Shown here: positions 1-15,000 of the stretch, in pieces
Layout: each line of letters begins with the position of its first letter
Position numbering within the stretch: position 1 is the first letter of the stretch
NCBI GenBank assembly: GCA_018881555.1
Contig: JACAXG010000012.1
Span: 13,178,181 to 13,242,180 of the forward strand
Direction of reading: 5' to 3'
DNA: 64,000 bases
From: Amblyornis subalaris
Taxonomy: Eukaryota > Chordata > Aves > Passeriformes > Ptilonorhynchidae
Program-made: the position numbers and the translations under genes
The notes under the pieces: generated by a model
Told to the model about the DNA's origin: nothing
The model's input: only the letters and a program-made list of their open reading frames with translations
The model's database searches: none

Positions 1-113
1 TGACCTGACTTCAGAGGTAAATGACAGCTAAGAAAGAGGATTCAAGAGTTAAAAAATAACCGCTCTGAAACACTCTCTGAAAAAGGTATTTTGGACTGCA
101 CTGTACCTTAATT

Positions 114-141
114 TTTGTGTGTGTGTGAGAAAGAAAGAGAT
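114..141. repeat. Short TG/GA microsatellite-like tract
   Basis: A run of T and TG dinucleotides passes into GA-rich sequence. It is short and imperfect, with no evident function. Confidence 0.5.
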
Positions 142-2329
142 GATCTAATGGATTTTTGTCTAACTAAACTCTAGGAAATGATTCTCAGATTTGTGGTTCC
201 TGTAAGTAAGCATTGGAACAATGATTTCTGAGAGTAATTTGTAAAATCTGCCATCCTTGATAAAACAACTCAATCCGTAGATGAATAGGGGATTAATACT
301 GATTTGTCTTGAAGAGCTTAGAAGTTTTCAACTCATGCGCTGAACACTGTGGTTGGTGGTGTTGAGCTTCTTGAACACTGTTCTGGTTCATTAATGTGAA
401 ATAGTGTGTCATCAGAGGAAAAACTGTGTAGTGGTCTCTAAACCAGTACAAAGAAACACAGTTATTTGAACTGTGTAACTCCATCTCCTTTTGTTACCAT
501 TGCTAGCAATATATTGATTTGTGCCTTAATGCAAGCTGGGTGTAAATTCTATGTTGGTTGTTAGTATATGTATTATACCTCTTATTGTTACAAGCTGAAA
601 AAATGGGAGGGAACTGACGTGATCTTCAGTTGTGCTACTTCATCTCCAGTGGGAAGAACTACTTGTATAGAAAAATGCTCTTCAGAAAGACCTAGTCTGT
701 TTGCGAGGAACCTTTTTTTGGTAATTTTGCCACCTGGGACCTCATAAGTAAGCTCTGTGGCTAGTCACATGTACGATTCTGTGTCAGTGAGTGCCGCGTG
801 TCAAAAAATTTAGGCATTTTACATATAAAGAACAACTTTAAAAACTGAAAACCTGAAGCGGTTGGAATTTAGCAGGCAGGGAACTGGGGGGCTTTGCTTT
901 ACTGAAAGGAAAATGCTGCACTGTGCCTGCTTTGCATTTCCCAAACTTGCTGCGTGGTGAACGTGCGGACCNCACACTGAGCAAACACCGAATATACTTG
1001 ACAAAGGCTGGTTGGAGCCGGTGTGTTGTTCGTACTCCAGCATGGATTCCTACAGCTCTCTGGAACTTGTGTGCATTCACTGTGACGTTTAATTTGCTTT
1101 ATAAATTAGGTGTCAGTTCGTGCCCTGCCATGACAATGGTGTCCTCTCACCACCCATTTGGTTGTGCCTGCTGGCCGGGAACCGGACTCCCCATAAACTC
1201 CTCTTTGGTGATATGTTTGAGATTAAAAAACAACAGTGGCAAGCAAGCAGCTGAAGTAGGGCTGAGCTCGATGGTGCATCTCTGCTGGATTTGCTTTTCT
1301 CTTGCATGAACAGACCATTTCAGATGCCATTGCCTAGACCAGGCTTTTTCTTTATTTTGAGTAATTCAGGGTGATAATGTGAAATAGAGAGGAAAAAATG
1401 CACAAGCAGTGATTTGTTGAGTTTAAATGGGAAGGGAAATAAACTCTGGACAAGGCCTGAAAATGAATCTCATCAAGCTAGCCTTGTCTTTCAGACTGAT
1501 TTGTATTCCACATTTTCTGGATTTAATCTGCCTTGGGATTTGGGAGATAATTTTAAAGAAATGGAATCGTTTTCTGAACTCTGGAAGACTGAAGCTATTT
1601 CCGTTTGAAATGGCCTTCCTGGCTATGTCTCAGTTTCCCATGTGTACTAAAATACTGGAAAAGGTGCTTTAGTTCTCTTGTACTATGATGGGATGTAATC
1701 AGTTATAAAGACACATGAAATGTAGATTTTTTTTTTTTCCCCATGCTTGGGTTAGTAATTATCACTGTCAGGAATTTTCCTTTATCACTCTTTCATATTT
1801 ATCTAGTTCTCTGAGTACAAAATACATGGGAACTGCAGGGGGCAGGGGTGCAGTGACTGCAGGGGAGGAAACCCACAGATATTTGCTAAGAGCAGCTGAT
1901 CCCTGGGATAATGGCTTTTCAGCATTTTTTAATATGTGGGCCCTGAAAAATGTTGGGAGTGCAGTGTACTGTAGAGCATTTTAAATCTGCTAACAACACG
2001 TTGCCTTTTCCTCTGGCTTTCATTAAACCAGTGTGCTGAGGTGCATGTCCTAACTACATCTCAGTTCCATGTTGGAAAAAAAGGACATTTCCACAATCCT
2101 GGCTTGCCTATTTCTTTTTATGCCCTGGCTTTTTTTTGGGAAGAAGTGTCAGGGGATGACTTAGAAATGGGCTCTGATGTCGTTTGGTTGGGGCCCAGGT
2201 TTGGAAAATCAGGACAGCTGGTACAGCCAGGACACATGGCTGCACTTGCATTTTATGCACTTTATACGCAGCTGTAGTTGTCTTAGGAGATCTCTATACA
2301 TTAATATTGGAACCATGAAATACATTTGG

Positions 2330-2424
2330 ACATGTATTTAAGGAACTATTTAAATAGTTTATGTTTAAATATATTCTTATTGATTTATATGAATTTATTA
2401 TTTATATTTAATATGCTCTGAATT
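2330..2424. repeat. AT-rich low-complexity tract
   Basis: The stretch is almost only A and T, with overlapping TTTAAATA and TTTATAT words, and immediately precedes the 13-bp hairpin. No unit repeats cleanly. Confidence 0.5.
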
Positions 2425-2454
2425 TGATAAGCAAATACTTTTATTTGCTTATCA
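2425..2454. repeat. Perfect 13-bp inverted repeat with 4-base loop
   Basis: The arm TGATAAGCAAATA (2425-2437) is followed by the loop CTTT and the exact reverse complement TATTTGCTTATCA (2442-2454). The next outer pair (T/T) does not match, so the stem is exactly 13 bp. It may be a remnant of a small inverted-repeat element or a chance AT-rich palindrome. It is too short for a typical pre-microRNA. Confidence 0.85.
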
Positions 2455-5400
2455 TTCACAGAGATATATGGATGATTTTGAAAGTTCAAGTTTGGTGGAC
2501 ACATTTATAAGGCTGTAAAAGTTGCAATGGAAAAGTGATTGGAAAGATCATGATTAAATTAAGAAATGTGTTTGGATTGAGTATTGCTAGAAATTGGTGG
2601 CCATAATAGCAACACCATCCAAACACAGGAAAAAGAATTCTTTACCTGGAGTCCCCCCAGCCTGCTTTTATTTTCTTTCCTGTAGGGAACTTTTCTCTCT
2701 TTAGTGCCTCTTTGTCTTGCTACACTTTGATAAATAAAAAATAAATAGAATAAAAGAATTCTTAACAATAACATAATATGTTCCTAATACAAATCTTTTA
2801 ATGCCTTCTGTCAAATGAGTTTGAATTTTTTAAAAATATAACCCTACCATTCTGATTTGGGTCTGACATCCTATATTACTATGGTGTCCCTTTTTTACCT
2901 GGTGAGAACATATACTAAATGTCTGTTAAATACAGTAAGTTGAATCTGCTACATTTCCAGACTGGACTATTTGAAAGACAGAAAAAAATTGCATGCATAT
3001 AAATCCATCAAAAATTCGGAATNAATGAAATCCCAGAGTGATCATGTCTGTTTTCCATTTATTATATATGCTATACAGCACAGAGCAGGATATTATAAAA
3101 TAATATAATGCATAAGTCCTGAACAAAAATTTTGTGAGGGATTTTAATTCATGGAAAGAAAAAGGGAAATTGTGGCTCACGTTCCTTGAAGGCATGAACT
3201 CCTGAACATGCAGGGAAACAGAACCTTCACCCGTGGATAGCTGGAGTAGCAATATACCTTGTAACCTGGTGGTAAGGTGCTACTCCAAGTGAGCAAGTTC
3301 ATAGAAGAGATTATGCAGCTTTTTAGACCTTGTCCATGTCTATATCTCTTGGTAAACAGTTAAGTAATCCACTGTGTTAGCAATTTAGATTTTGTCTTGC
3401 CAACAGAAGTTATTATTTTGGATTATTAAAAAAGTTCTAATTTAGGCTCAAATCCATATTTTCAGAATTTCTTTGTAAGTGTGAGATGATTCTTGGTTTA
3501 GTTTAAAATAGGAAGAGAAGAAGAAATCTCATGTTACTTTATGCTGTTTACCATTATAGACAGATGTCTGAAAGTACTAAAATAACTTCTAAAAAGCAGT
3601 TGAGAGGCCATTTCCTAACAGGTAAAGTAGATCCTGAACAATGTGCTTGTTAAGTGCAGGGATGTGTCTGATTCAGCTGCCTCAGGTTTCCAAACCATCC
3701 AGCAGTGGAAAGGAGTGCACTAGGGTCGAGTCTCCTGTTCCCTGAAGTAGGATTGACTGGAGTCCTAGGGATGAAATAACAGAATCACAGCCTGGCTGTG
3801 ATTAGCAGCTGGTGCCAGAAGATAAGTAAATAGCAGCAGGACATATTTCTACTCACCATATGAGAGAGAACACTTAAAAGGCAGAGCTGCTAGTAAGCTC
3901 TGAATAGAAGAGTCTGGAAAATAAATTCCTGCAGCATCATTTTGATTTTCACTACATATCTTAGAGCTCTGAAGTTGTTCTGGCAAGTGATGATTGGTTT
4001 GTTGTTGTTGGATATCTCAACATGTATTCATTATGCTTACAACAGACATGAAGATTGCAAATAAATTGAATAAACCATTTAAAAATATGCTATGTGCTGT
4101 AGACAGAGGAAATTTGAGGAATGCGTTTAAATTCTAAGCTCTCACCACCTGTTTGCCGTACAAAAAAAGCTGATGGATGCTGCCTCCTTTTTGACCCTAA
4201 GTTATGGGTAACTTCTGTGGAAGCATTCCTGTAACATGAATGTCACTTATGTCTCAGAGTAAGTGTTTTTCAAAGTGGTATTTCAAGCTCCTTCACACAA
4301 AAGAAAAGGTAGTTGTTGCTTGCTGTAGTCAACTTCTTAAATTTTAGTCTAATTAATTNGGTAATGGTGAGAGAGCTTTGCCAGATGTATTTATTACACT
4401 TAGTCATGAGGTAACTGAAGCAATCTAAACGTAGAGAGCGAGCAAGGAAAATGGACTAAAAATGATGTTAATAGTTCAGTTTCTTATCTATCATCTCCTG
4501 GCAATATGCCACTACAAGGAATTATCTTTTTTTTTTAAGAGAAAATCCAAGACTGAGCATCAGTAAAGGTCTGCAGAGGGGTACGTACATGTATGTTAAT
4601 GTGAGCAGCTGATGCAGAAGCAGAAGATCGATTGTGTACTGGAACTTTAGGCTGCAAAACTTTGATCAACGTTTTTTTTAGGTAAAGAACTTTGATCTTT
4701 TTTAAACCAGAATTCCTCCTCTGTGTGTTTTGAAGNGTTCACCATGAGAAGCTGCAGTATGAGTGGGTGGATCTGGCAGGAAACTACCACTTACAGCCTA
4801 GAAAAATTATCTCCCGTGGCATAAAAATAGATATAAAATGTGGCACAGCAGCTCTTTTGTCTTGAGTTTGGCAAGCTTTCTGGGAGGGTGGATATTCATG
4901 TGAAAGTGCTTATTGGAAGTATTGATCAGAGGTTTACCAGTCATCCACTGAAGGAAAATGAAACAATAGCTGTACAGGTGGCTTTTGAACCAGCTGGGAT
5001 TTCAGAGCCAAGAAATACATCTGCAGTAATGGAATAGAAGTCTGAAGATGTAAATTGAGTTTATCTTACCTTAAACACAGTTATGATGGTTTAAACTAGT
5101 TTAAACCTCGTTACTTTTCAGAAACGCTTTGTTAGAACATTCAGTTTTAAAGCTTTTAGAACAGATCTTCATGAAGAATGAGAGAATCATTAAAGAATAA
5201 TTAAGGCAGATTTTATGGTTTAATTTGGAAATAGACTTGTCTGTTATTGCAGCACAGGCAACAGTACATCCATTTCAGATGACAATATGCTTTGCCTGAC
5301 ATTGAAAAAGTCATTAATTACCTGTCTCTCAGTCTTGTCAAGTTGCTTTCGGACTGCTGTGTGAGATCTGACTTTCCCAATGGGTCTCTGTAGCCACAGG

Positions 5401-7133
5401 ACAATGTTTTCGTTCTTGTGTTTTACGAAAATAGATGTCAGTGTTTCAGTTTTATTAACTCATGCTTTTGAAACGAAGGCATCCTGCAGAGCACATGGTG
5501 ACAGTATAACAAATGTCACTTTTCTTGAAAATAACCAGTTTACGTGTATGGAAGCTTTTACATACCAAAGTGGCATTAAGCATCTTTAGCAGGGAAAAAA
5601 AAGTAATCAGTCTAATTTAGTAATTAAAGACTAGTTATTTCATAATGCTTAGTGAGGTGACTCTTCAAACTGTTTCATTGGAGCAGGCATTCAGGCAGTT
5701 CGCAGAGAGACTGCTGGCGTGCTGGAGTCTGGGGCTCTGCATCCTGCTGGCTTTGCCCTGTTCCAGCCTTGTGCTGGGATGCACGCTCGAACTGCCCCAA
5801 GGCTCAAGCTCATNCTATGAACAGAGTCCAGTGTCACCGGCTTGCAGATGTGCTAGGAGATGTCCATGGAGAAACTGCATCTGCTGGGGCAGGCAGAATC
5901 TTCTCCACAGTTCCTAAATACTCTCCTGCTGCTCTCTAATTGCCTCATCAGGAGATGGAATTTATCGCTTAGGACTGCTTTGCTAGGCACTGCAAATTAG
6001 GCTCGGGTTAGGTATCCCGTGCTGTTCTGTGTGCTAAGAAATTTGTAGAAATCACTTGTTATGAAAATGCACAAGAGTATACNAGGTGGCTCTTTTCACC
6101 ACAACTGCAAAGTTCCCACCTGTTGAAAGGAGCATTATAACACAGATGTGTTAAGGCTGAACCTTGTGCTGTTAGAGTAACTGCTTAGTGTCTGTGTCTT
6201 TTGACTTCAGGGTGAAACTGGGGTTTCAGAAGGCAAACGTGGAACAAACCTTGCTCAGTTCTATAGATGGTAATAAATATATAGAACATATAGAGTGAAA
6301 ACAAAAAATTGGGGGTCCTTGTGTATTTACAACTTTTAAACCTAGNTGGTCAGTCAGTCCTGAAGAGAGAATTTCACCATTATGAAGAAGGCGGCATGAT
6401 GTTCATCTGTAAGTCATGGATTTCATCGCAGAACTGTTGTCCAGTATTTAAAGAATAATTCTTCCAAAGTATTTGAGTGAACTACTTATTCCATAGCACC
6501 AAAACAGGTCCCTATAAAATTATATAGTTTGGAATAAAAATAAATAAAACATGTTGTGAAAATGTAAATATGGATATGTATAAAACAATAATTTCTGTGG
6601 CACTTTGTTAAATTTGTGCAAGATTATTCACTGGATTCTGGATTCTTCTATTTGAAAGTGAAAGTAACTTTTAGACCATCTTTTCTCTGTCCCTTTTATA
6701 TCATACTTCATTTGTTCTCACCACTTTTCCCCTGGAGCCCAGAATTTTGTGTTTTTATTGATTACATCACTAGTGAAAAATGTAGTGTGCCTTATTATCC
6801 TAGTTATTCCAGAATTGCTAACGTACCTTTTAGTTTTTTGATGGTTTCTCACCTATCCAGTTGGAGAATGCAGTCTCTCAGGCAGAGGCGAGGTTCTTGT
6901 GGCCATTTGGTTCCCATCCATGCTTCTGAATAATGTCAGTCAGNTTTAGTATGTCTGGTGTGGTCTAATGTCATGTCTGTTTGCATGCTGGAAGTCTGCA
7001 ATTCAGAGATGCATATTGAAAGGTATTGTCTGGTATCCATTGTTTCATTCCTAACGTGACATAATCTTTATTATTCTTTAGTGCCTCAGCACTAAAGCTC
7101 AGCAATGATTTCTGTTGCTTAGAATTTGAAATT

Positions 7134-7174
7134 GTTACATTATAGTAGTTACATTATAGTTACATTATAGTAGT
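7134..7174. repeat. Short tandem repeat, unit GTTACATTATA(GTA)
   Basis: Three copies of GTTACATTATA follow each other. The first and third carry the extra GTA and the middle one lacks it. The region is about 40 bp of intron 1. Confidence 0.75.
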
Positions 7175-8992
7175 TCACATCTACTAGAAATCTTGTCCTA
7201 GTATTGTTTGGGGTTTNTTTGAAGGATGACTATAATGTGGCTATTCCCTAATAGCGGCCATAGATCATGGATCCCATTAAAACTTACAGTGAGATTTAGT
7301 GGATGTGCTTCAGTGATATTTACCTGAATCTGGGGAAAGGGCTCAGAGATCAGCTCTAGTACAAATAACTTCCTTTGCCTTTGTAAGAGTTCTGGAACTG
7401 CTGCTAAACTAAGTGCGATGATGCGTGAATCTCAAGTAAATTGCATTATGGACCATAAGAAAAGAAACGAAGAAATTATAGAGAATTGAAATTATTTTTG
7501 AGAGAAAAAATTTAATATGTTCAGAATCCAATCGGTATACGGAGCTTTAATTGCATATTTAATATTATTTCTTTAAAAATGAGCAGTTACTGGCCTGCTA
7601 ACATAATAGTTAAGAAAAGATTACTTTAGCAGCATAAATTAAAATATTGGTTGAATCGGATCTTGAAATGTAATTACCAAGTGCTGTATAGTCATTATGG
7701 AGAACATGATTTCTACACAGTATACAAAGGTGATTTATACCAAACCAAAGCTTTGAATTAATTTGACAGGTTGTATAGTACAATCAATAAATGCCAGTGT
7801 CTAAGAATGATTTTTATGGTGTAATAATTTCAGTTTGATCATTTGCAACCATTACTATCAAATGATATCTTGTTTTATATTTAGAGATTGAGTATTTTCT
7901 GATGATCAAATAGAACAGAATAGGTATTTCTGTGTTTTTGTATTCAAAACTGAAGAATACAAAGATTTTTAGCCTGTTTCAATGGCCAGATATTCAACAG
8001 CTATGCAAGGTTATTTTTTAGAATGCACTTTTCTTATTTATGATTACTCCTTTATTAATGCTACAACTGTATCTCACTCAGCAGTCACTGTTCTGATTTG
8101 TTGGAAAGATTCTATGGAGTACAACAAGCAATCTCTGAGCTATGTGCTTTTGTAAGTTGTTATATTTGATTTATAGGCTGTATGGAGTATAAACTACACT
8201 GCTCTGCATAATATCAAGAGTATAAGGAGCTCTGAAAGAGCAAGGTTGTTTATATTCTTCAAGTGTTGATATCCAAGGAATGCCTCAAAGTGAGGTTTGC
8301 TTCTGAACACAATGTATTTATAACTTTCTGTTTCTTAAAATGGTGCAGCCAAACATGCAGAACTTGAAACTATATAACTCATACTGTTCTAATACACAGA
8401 AAGGATATTTTGCATCCCAGAACCTGTTGATGCAGCAAATATGACTGGATAATCTGAAAAAATTGAAGGTATACTTTGAAGTACCAAAAAGAACAGTCTA
8501 TGTTTTGGCATAATGTATTTCTAGCACTAAGTCAGACTGACTTCTGGTATTTGCTCCTGAAATGGGGAAAAAAAAAATCTGAAAACCTGCAGATTATACT
8601 CTTATAGTTTCAAATTACTCAATTTCTACATTGGTAAGTATTGTATTAAAACCAAATCAGAGTGATTTCTATGTAGTATAGCAGTTTAGTAGCTGTGCAC
8701 AGTGGTGTGCTTCTCATCTTGGAAGTAAACTTCTCCCTGTTTGTCCTACAGTATAGAAACAGGGAAGATTCTCCATGTGTCCTGAAGTAAACACAAATTT
8801 ATATGAATTTCTTGTGTTTGCGCTTATGGGTACAGCATTGCAGAGGAGGCTACACCCCTGCTGAGATGCCACAGCACTCAATGCTTAGCTAAATTGCTCA
8901 TTGACTCAAAATACTTTAAAAAAAAACCAAAAACCAACAGTCTTCAAGTTTTTAAAAATTGCCTGTTGAGGGGATTTCTCTATTAAACCCCT

Positions 8993-9074
8993 TACATATA
9001 TAATTTACATAAGATATAATTTATCTATAACATCTAGAAATATGTCCATATATATATAACTATAATATATACAG
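8993..9074. repeat. AT-rich tract with TATATA runs
   Basis: Interspersed TATATA, ATAATTTA and ATAACTATAATATATAC words form a low-complexity tract. No gene or clean unit is seen. Confidence 0.55.
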
Positions 9075-12000
9075 AAAAGCTATTACCTGGCTTTAGGTGG
9101 AGGCAGCCTTTGTTGCACTTTGTACATTCCCATGGTTTACATACGAGAGTAACTGCAATAGCTCATGGCATCTGATACAAATTTAATCTGTCATGTTGGC
9201 AGTGTTTATTATTCATTTTCAGTGCCTTCTAGAACAGTAAGAAAAACAAGACAGCCCAGCAAACACAGATAAACTTTGTCAAAAAGTCTCCTGTCAAGCA
9301 GTGAGCAAATTCCTTGTCAAGAAAGGATTTGGGGTCCAAAGTTAGGAGGAAATTCAAATGCCCCAAAATTTCTAGCAGAAGAACAGAAAGCTAGTCAATG
9401 TCAATGGGAAACATACGAAGAGGAGCCTGATCCAAATTTAAGGGGTAAAAAAAGTTTTTGTGATTGTTAAATTAGAGGGGTCTAAGTTATAACATTAAAT
9501 TCTGAGTTGGATCTAGAACTGATTAGTAAGAGGCACGTTGTTACATTTATTTTTTACATAGGTCTTCAAAATCATTAATTTTCAATAGATAGTGAAAATG
9601 CATTAAATTATCTCAGATAACCATCGGTTCTAGATCAAAGCAGTTAATGCTTTTAGTAAGGGCAAAGCTGAGCTAATGTTTTCCAAAATGTATCTGAATG
9701 TAATTTGTTAACTTGGGGTTTGTTTCAGCAGTAATGAATCTGTGTTGGCTCATCCATTAGACAGAGATTTTTCTTTTGGGTTTTTTTAGGACTAACCTGT
9801 CCATCTCTCACAAACAGCTATCTTATCTGTGTTATTTTCAGTTTCTAACAGATCTTATCCTTGGTTTGCGACCAAGTACCTTAAAAATATATATTGTATC
9901 TGCATATTTGTATGTAGATGGCTCAGTGTTTGTACATGTTTGGCAGCGCAGGACAGAGATGATGTGGATTGTGGTTCAGTGAAGTCACTGCAGCTGTGCC
10001 CTGAACAGCCATAGAAGCTAGCTGAGATACAGCCTGGCACAGCCCCTCATTTCTGTCAGGAATCTGCTGAGATGCTATGACACCCTCTCCCAGTCTGCCT
10101 TCACAAACACCTCCCTTCTCTCTTTTCCAGTGCTAGCTTAAGAATTACTCTTCCCCTAGTTTTTGCAGGTTACTCCTGAGAATGTATCTTGCTAGTTGAG
10201 GTAGAAATGTTGCCTGCTAGCTGGAAACTGCTGGAAACAAGGAGGCCTTTTATGGAAATGGTGACACAAGTTTATCTATAGCATAGCAGTGTAAACCATC
10301 TGTTTCCAATAAGGTGGTTATTATCTTTTCTTGTCAAACTTATCACTATGAAAATATTTTGCTCTTCAATATAAACGGGGTGCAGTTATGNATGTGATAA
10401 GAATGAGCTTTATGAGTTATGGTTTTCCCTTTTGATACTATGCAGTTAAGATACTGATTTATGTGTGTTTATTTCATTACCAGAGGCAAAAAGTTATATT
10501 CCTTTTTTATTCTCCCAGTTCATCAGTTTTGGTAGTTTTTCAGGGATACAACACAGAGGACCAAACTTAGACATGTATCTCATTCTGCAGCTTTTAAAAT
10601 TGCTACAATCCATTTGTTTAAAAAATGGCGCCGCAGGTGACCCTGCTGAAGGGCAGTTGTGAACAGCAGGAGAGTCTGTCAGTGAGGATGTTGATCCATT
10701 AACTTCAGTGCAACTGTACATGTTCACACAAATTCTGTATGTTTAGTCTATGAAAATTTGTCTGGTGTTCTCTTTTCCTCATTTAGTGCAGTTCTGTCTG
10801 TTGTCTTTATCATGTGTAATAGTAAGATTCATGACAACCAGAGAGCCCAGGCCTTGAAGGATATTACTTTAAACATTATAAGGCCCTGGTGAATAAAAGT
10901 AGAGAAGAATGAATTCATATGGTGTTATCAACTCAGTGCTGAAGGCCTGCTTCTTGTGGGCGGTCTACAACTATAAAGTAAATCTGTTTTGTTACATGCA
11001 TCTAGTATATGTTGCAACATTACTGAAAGCCTGAACTCTCACATGAATTTTTGAAAGGAGCCAGGCAAAAAACCCTCTCCCAGGGAGATGTGCATTGGTA
11101 TGTCAGCAGTTCCCTTTTAGATCACTGTTCTCTTTAAGGCAGAAGCTCCATTATCCTTGAAGGCAGGTAAAAAGCTGCTTTGGAGTACTGGCTGTTCATN
11201 GAGTTTTTGGGAGCCCTGGGTGCAGCACATAGGTGAGACAGTTCTGCCTGGGATGAGATACAGAGCTTGGTCTCACTGCATGTACAATACAATCTGGATC
11301 ATTGTTCATATCTTGCCTCTGTGTTCGTGCAGATCAATTGTGTGTCCAGTGTATTGTAGCTCCACTGTGGGACGCTCCTCCCTGAGAGTGCTCAGTCTCT
11401 CTTAAGCACTGGTGTGTGTCTTTAGTGGCTGAAATAGTCACTTTTTATGTCCTGCAGTGCATTTTATTTGAGAAAATTTATTTAACAACCCGTTAATGAA
11501 ATTGAATCTGTGTACGAGCCTACTAACCTGGTAGGATTAGTGATATTTTAAAAATAATATAATGGCCTATAGTATTTAGCCTTATTTGCAGAAAAGATTG
11601 TTGGGAGTAGCTGCTTGAGATTGTTAGCCCTGACCAGTAGTGGAGAAGGAGTTAGTGAGGAAGAGCACTGGCAATATTGCATTTCTTCACTAGTGTAAAT
11701 AAATTTAGCAATAGGACACTGCATTCTGGAAATTGTCACAAACCTCTAGTGCGCTTTGTGGATAGATGCCAGCAATTTCCAATCCTTTGGGAATTGTCCA
11801 ATAGATAGATATCTATGTGAGAAACAGTTCCTGATCAAGGCAGGACTGAAAGTCAAAATCTTTAGCTGGCATAAACTGGAGAAGGTTCAGTCTACCGAGA
11901 GCTACTGATTTCTCAGAGCTGACTAGTTGAATCAGCTGTGAATGCAGCACCATATTTCCAGCCTTTTTCTTCAGGACATATGAGTACCTTTGGTGGTGCC

Positions 12001-15000
12001 CTTGGTGACTATAATGTTCTGAAGGAGCTAAAAGATTAATTTGGTTCAAAAGCTCTGTTAAGTCTGAAGTATAACATCTCTAATTAATTAATTGAATTGC
12101 AGTACCAGGTAGAACAAAATGTTAATTTGCAGACAGATGTTCCAGTCTTGCTTTACACCAAAATGTGAGTAGTGATTCAGGCAATAAAGCCACTTCTTAA
12201 AAGACTTGAACATAAATATCTTAGAGGCTTTGAAGAACCAAGATAATGATCTCACTTCTGTCCTTTGATCATAACGAGCATGGTACTTCACTGTTACTGA
12301 GAGCGTGCACATATTTAGTACTTTGCTGAACTGGATTCATGTTTCTAAATCGATGGTAAAAAAAAATCAAATTATTGTCTATTTAAGGTGTTATGGGTTA
12401 CTTCTTGCTATGGAATTACTGATGCTTAAAAAGTTTTATCAAGCAGCTCTTGAAAGGGAAATTGTAATGTTAAGGTGTCTTCTTGGTGTAACACTCAGAT
12501 CTGTAAGGTGGTGAAGTAAACAAAATACATACATGGTTTTTCCTTCGGGGAAGGGTTTAAAAGAAAGAATTTGGGGTTTGGAGAAAAAAGATGAAGTGGA
12601 AGGGTTTTGTGGTTCAAAAAATGAAAATATGTAGGAACCTAAAAAGATAAGGAATGAGGGTGCTTTTTGAGGAAAACTAAGACCTTCAAAAACTCTAGGG
12701 AGCTTGTGATAAGCTGGAGTTTATCTGAAGCTAGCAAAAAAATCATTTGAGCTTCTCCAGGGAGTGATTTGAAGAATACTGCAGAGATTTGGTGAATGGA
12801 CTTGTATCATGTTTGTATGCCCAACTGCTGTTTCAGTCAATAAGAACAATATATTGTTTTAATGCAAAGCCTGCAATAATTCTATTTTCAAGTACAGCCC
12901 ATAGGACCCTAAAGTGAACCTTTATGTCCTTTATGAAAAGTCCTGAACTGAGAAGTTGAAAGAAGTAATTGGCCTGTTGTTATTTGTTGCTTGTATTGCA
13001 GTCTTAAATGCTGTGTGAAAGATGTAATTTGAGATGCATTTCCTGTACCACAGATAATCACTTCTAATGATCTGCGGCATTAGGGAGAAAAAAAGCTGTG
13101 CTGAAAGGTGTTTATAGGGAGTTGATGTGATGCATTGTGAAATTTCAGTGCCTCTAAATGTAACACAACAATACTTTGCGTGGGATTAAAGCCCACCAAA
13201 ATTAATAGGTTGTCTTTTGATGCCAATAGCTCTATCCCCAAAGGCTGGTCATTTAATAGCACTGAAGAATAAATAAAAAAAAAAGCTGGTTTTCAGCTGG
13301 GTATGTGCTACTATCATGTAAGTTTGGAGATGGGTAAACTAAAACACTTTCACTGTTAAACTGAATTGAAGGCGTTGTGTAGGATTTCTAGCTTCCTGCT
13401 GGTGATTTCCACTTCAAAGCCCAAACCAAATTTGGTCACAGTAGAGCCCAGTGTTATGTCAGGGTTCCCTGTGTTGTTTATACTGATTTCTGAGTGCAGT
13501 GAAGGACCAAGTTTTGATACCAGCAATGGGCATAGTCATGCTAGAGTGCCCACATACCCTGAATTGTTCTCTAAAAGTCATCTGAAGTCTGTTGTCCAAG
13601 TAGCATCCCTTGAGCATGGATGCTTCTCTCAACCACACAGAGATTTTCATTCTTTTAGAGAAATGCTGTTTGTTTTCTCTTTTGTCTTCTATGCATTTGC
13701 AGGCACCTAATTGCAGCTCCTCGTTCTGCTTTGAGAGTTAACTGGTGCTACAAGATGTCAGTATTCACAGTGCTTTGCTTTGGAAAAAAATGTTATTGTA
13801 ACTTCGATGCTGCCTCCTTGTGCTTTTAAAGGCTCATATCAAAGAAACAATAGTAGGATAAAGTTAAAAAGATCTGAGAAATGATGAAGTAGTTTTGAAA
13901 GGAGGAACTAAGGGAAATACTAAGTTGATTAGTTCAATGCAAACAGTAGCTGGAGGTGATGACGGCTGGTTTGTTTTAAACTAGGCATCCTTACTTGAAT
14001 TTTAATTCATGCCAAACCTTTTTAGTATGGATTATTTGCCTGACAAAAGTTCATAATGCTTCCTCCTTGAAGTATGGAAAGATATCCAATAAATAAGAAG
14101 CAGGAGAGCCTGCAGAAAAGTCTTTCATTTCCTCTGTCCCAGAAACCATAATCCTGCAGGAGAGCAAAGTAATGGCTGGTATGTATCCGTTTATCAATGT
14201 TATGCATCTAAATGACATGGTGGATAGTATGTCTTCTTTGCTGACTTATTTTTTTTAAACATTTGTATGGACCAAGAATTGGGACAGTACCAAAGATGAG
14301 TTAAAAATTAAATGGAAATAAAAATACGTGACTTCATTCCAGTGCATCATACAGTAACACAGATTCTCCAGGTGGCAAAGATACCTGCAGTTCTTCTTTC
14401 ATGGGATTTTTCTTACAAAGTTAATGTTGCCATTTTCCACTGTTGTATCAAGGCAAAATATGAAACTGGGTTTTGTGTAAAATTCCTTCTTAAATTTAAT
14501 GAAGTGATTCAGCACTCTGAAAATGGAACGAGGACATTCTTCACCTGACCTAGCTCTGTTCTTTTTGTAGTAGGATTTTAAGTATGTTTTTCTGCAAACG
14601 TGAGTCCGCTTGAAGTCATCCTGGAAGTTACAGTGTACAATCACCAGCCTATGCTAGAGGGGGAAGCTGCTTATGAAAGACTGAGTTTTCCCTTGCCAGC
14701 CTGGCTGAGTTGGGACAACCTTGAAAAGGTCTCATGACTCAGAAATGATGAAAAAGATGGAATTGGGTCAGGTCAATGAAATCATTTTTCCGCAGCTTGA
14801 CTTGGATGGTTTTTACAAGACTTTTATTGGTGTGAGGTTCCCTCTAGCAAATCCCAGTGGGTTTTTTTGACTGAAATAGGTGATTTCAAACATCCTGAGA
14901 ATGAAAGGTTTTCAAGTTATGTTGCTAATAAAAGAAGCATCCTTGGTATTTCAGTTAGGAAATGCTTTCCAACAAAAAAACCCCCGCATTTTAGAAAAAT

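Noticed and set aside
923..1309. 128-codon plus-strand frame
   Set aside because: It is overlapped by other frames on the minus strand, contains an N, and shows no signature that I recognise.
5645..5917. Frame with a hydrophobic stretch, considered as exon 1 with signal peptide
   Set aside because: The hydrophobic part begins over 20 residues from the ATG, there is no acidic linker or matching donor, and it does not resemble the alpha2(V) signal region.
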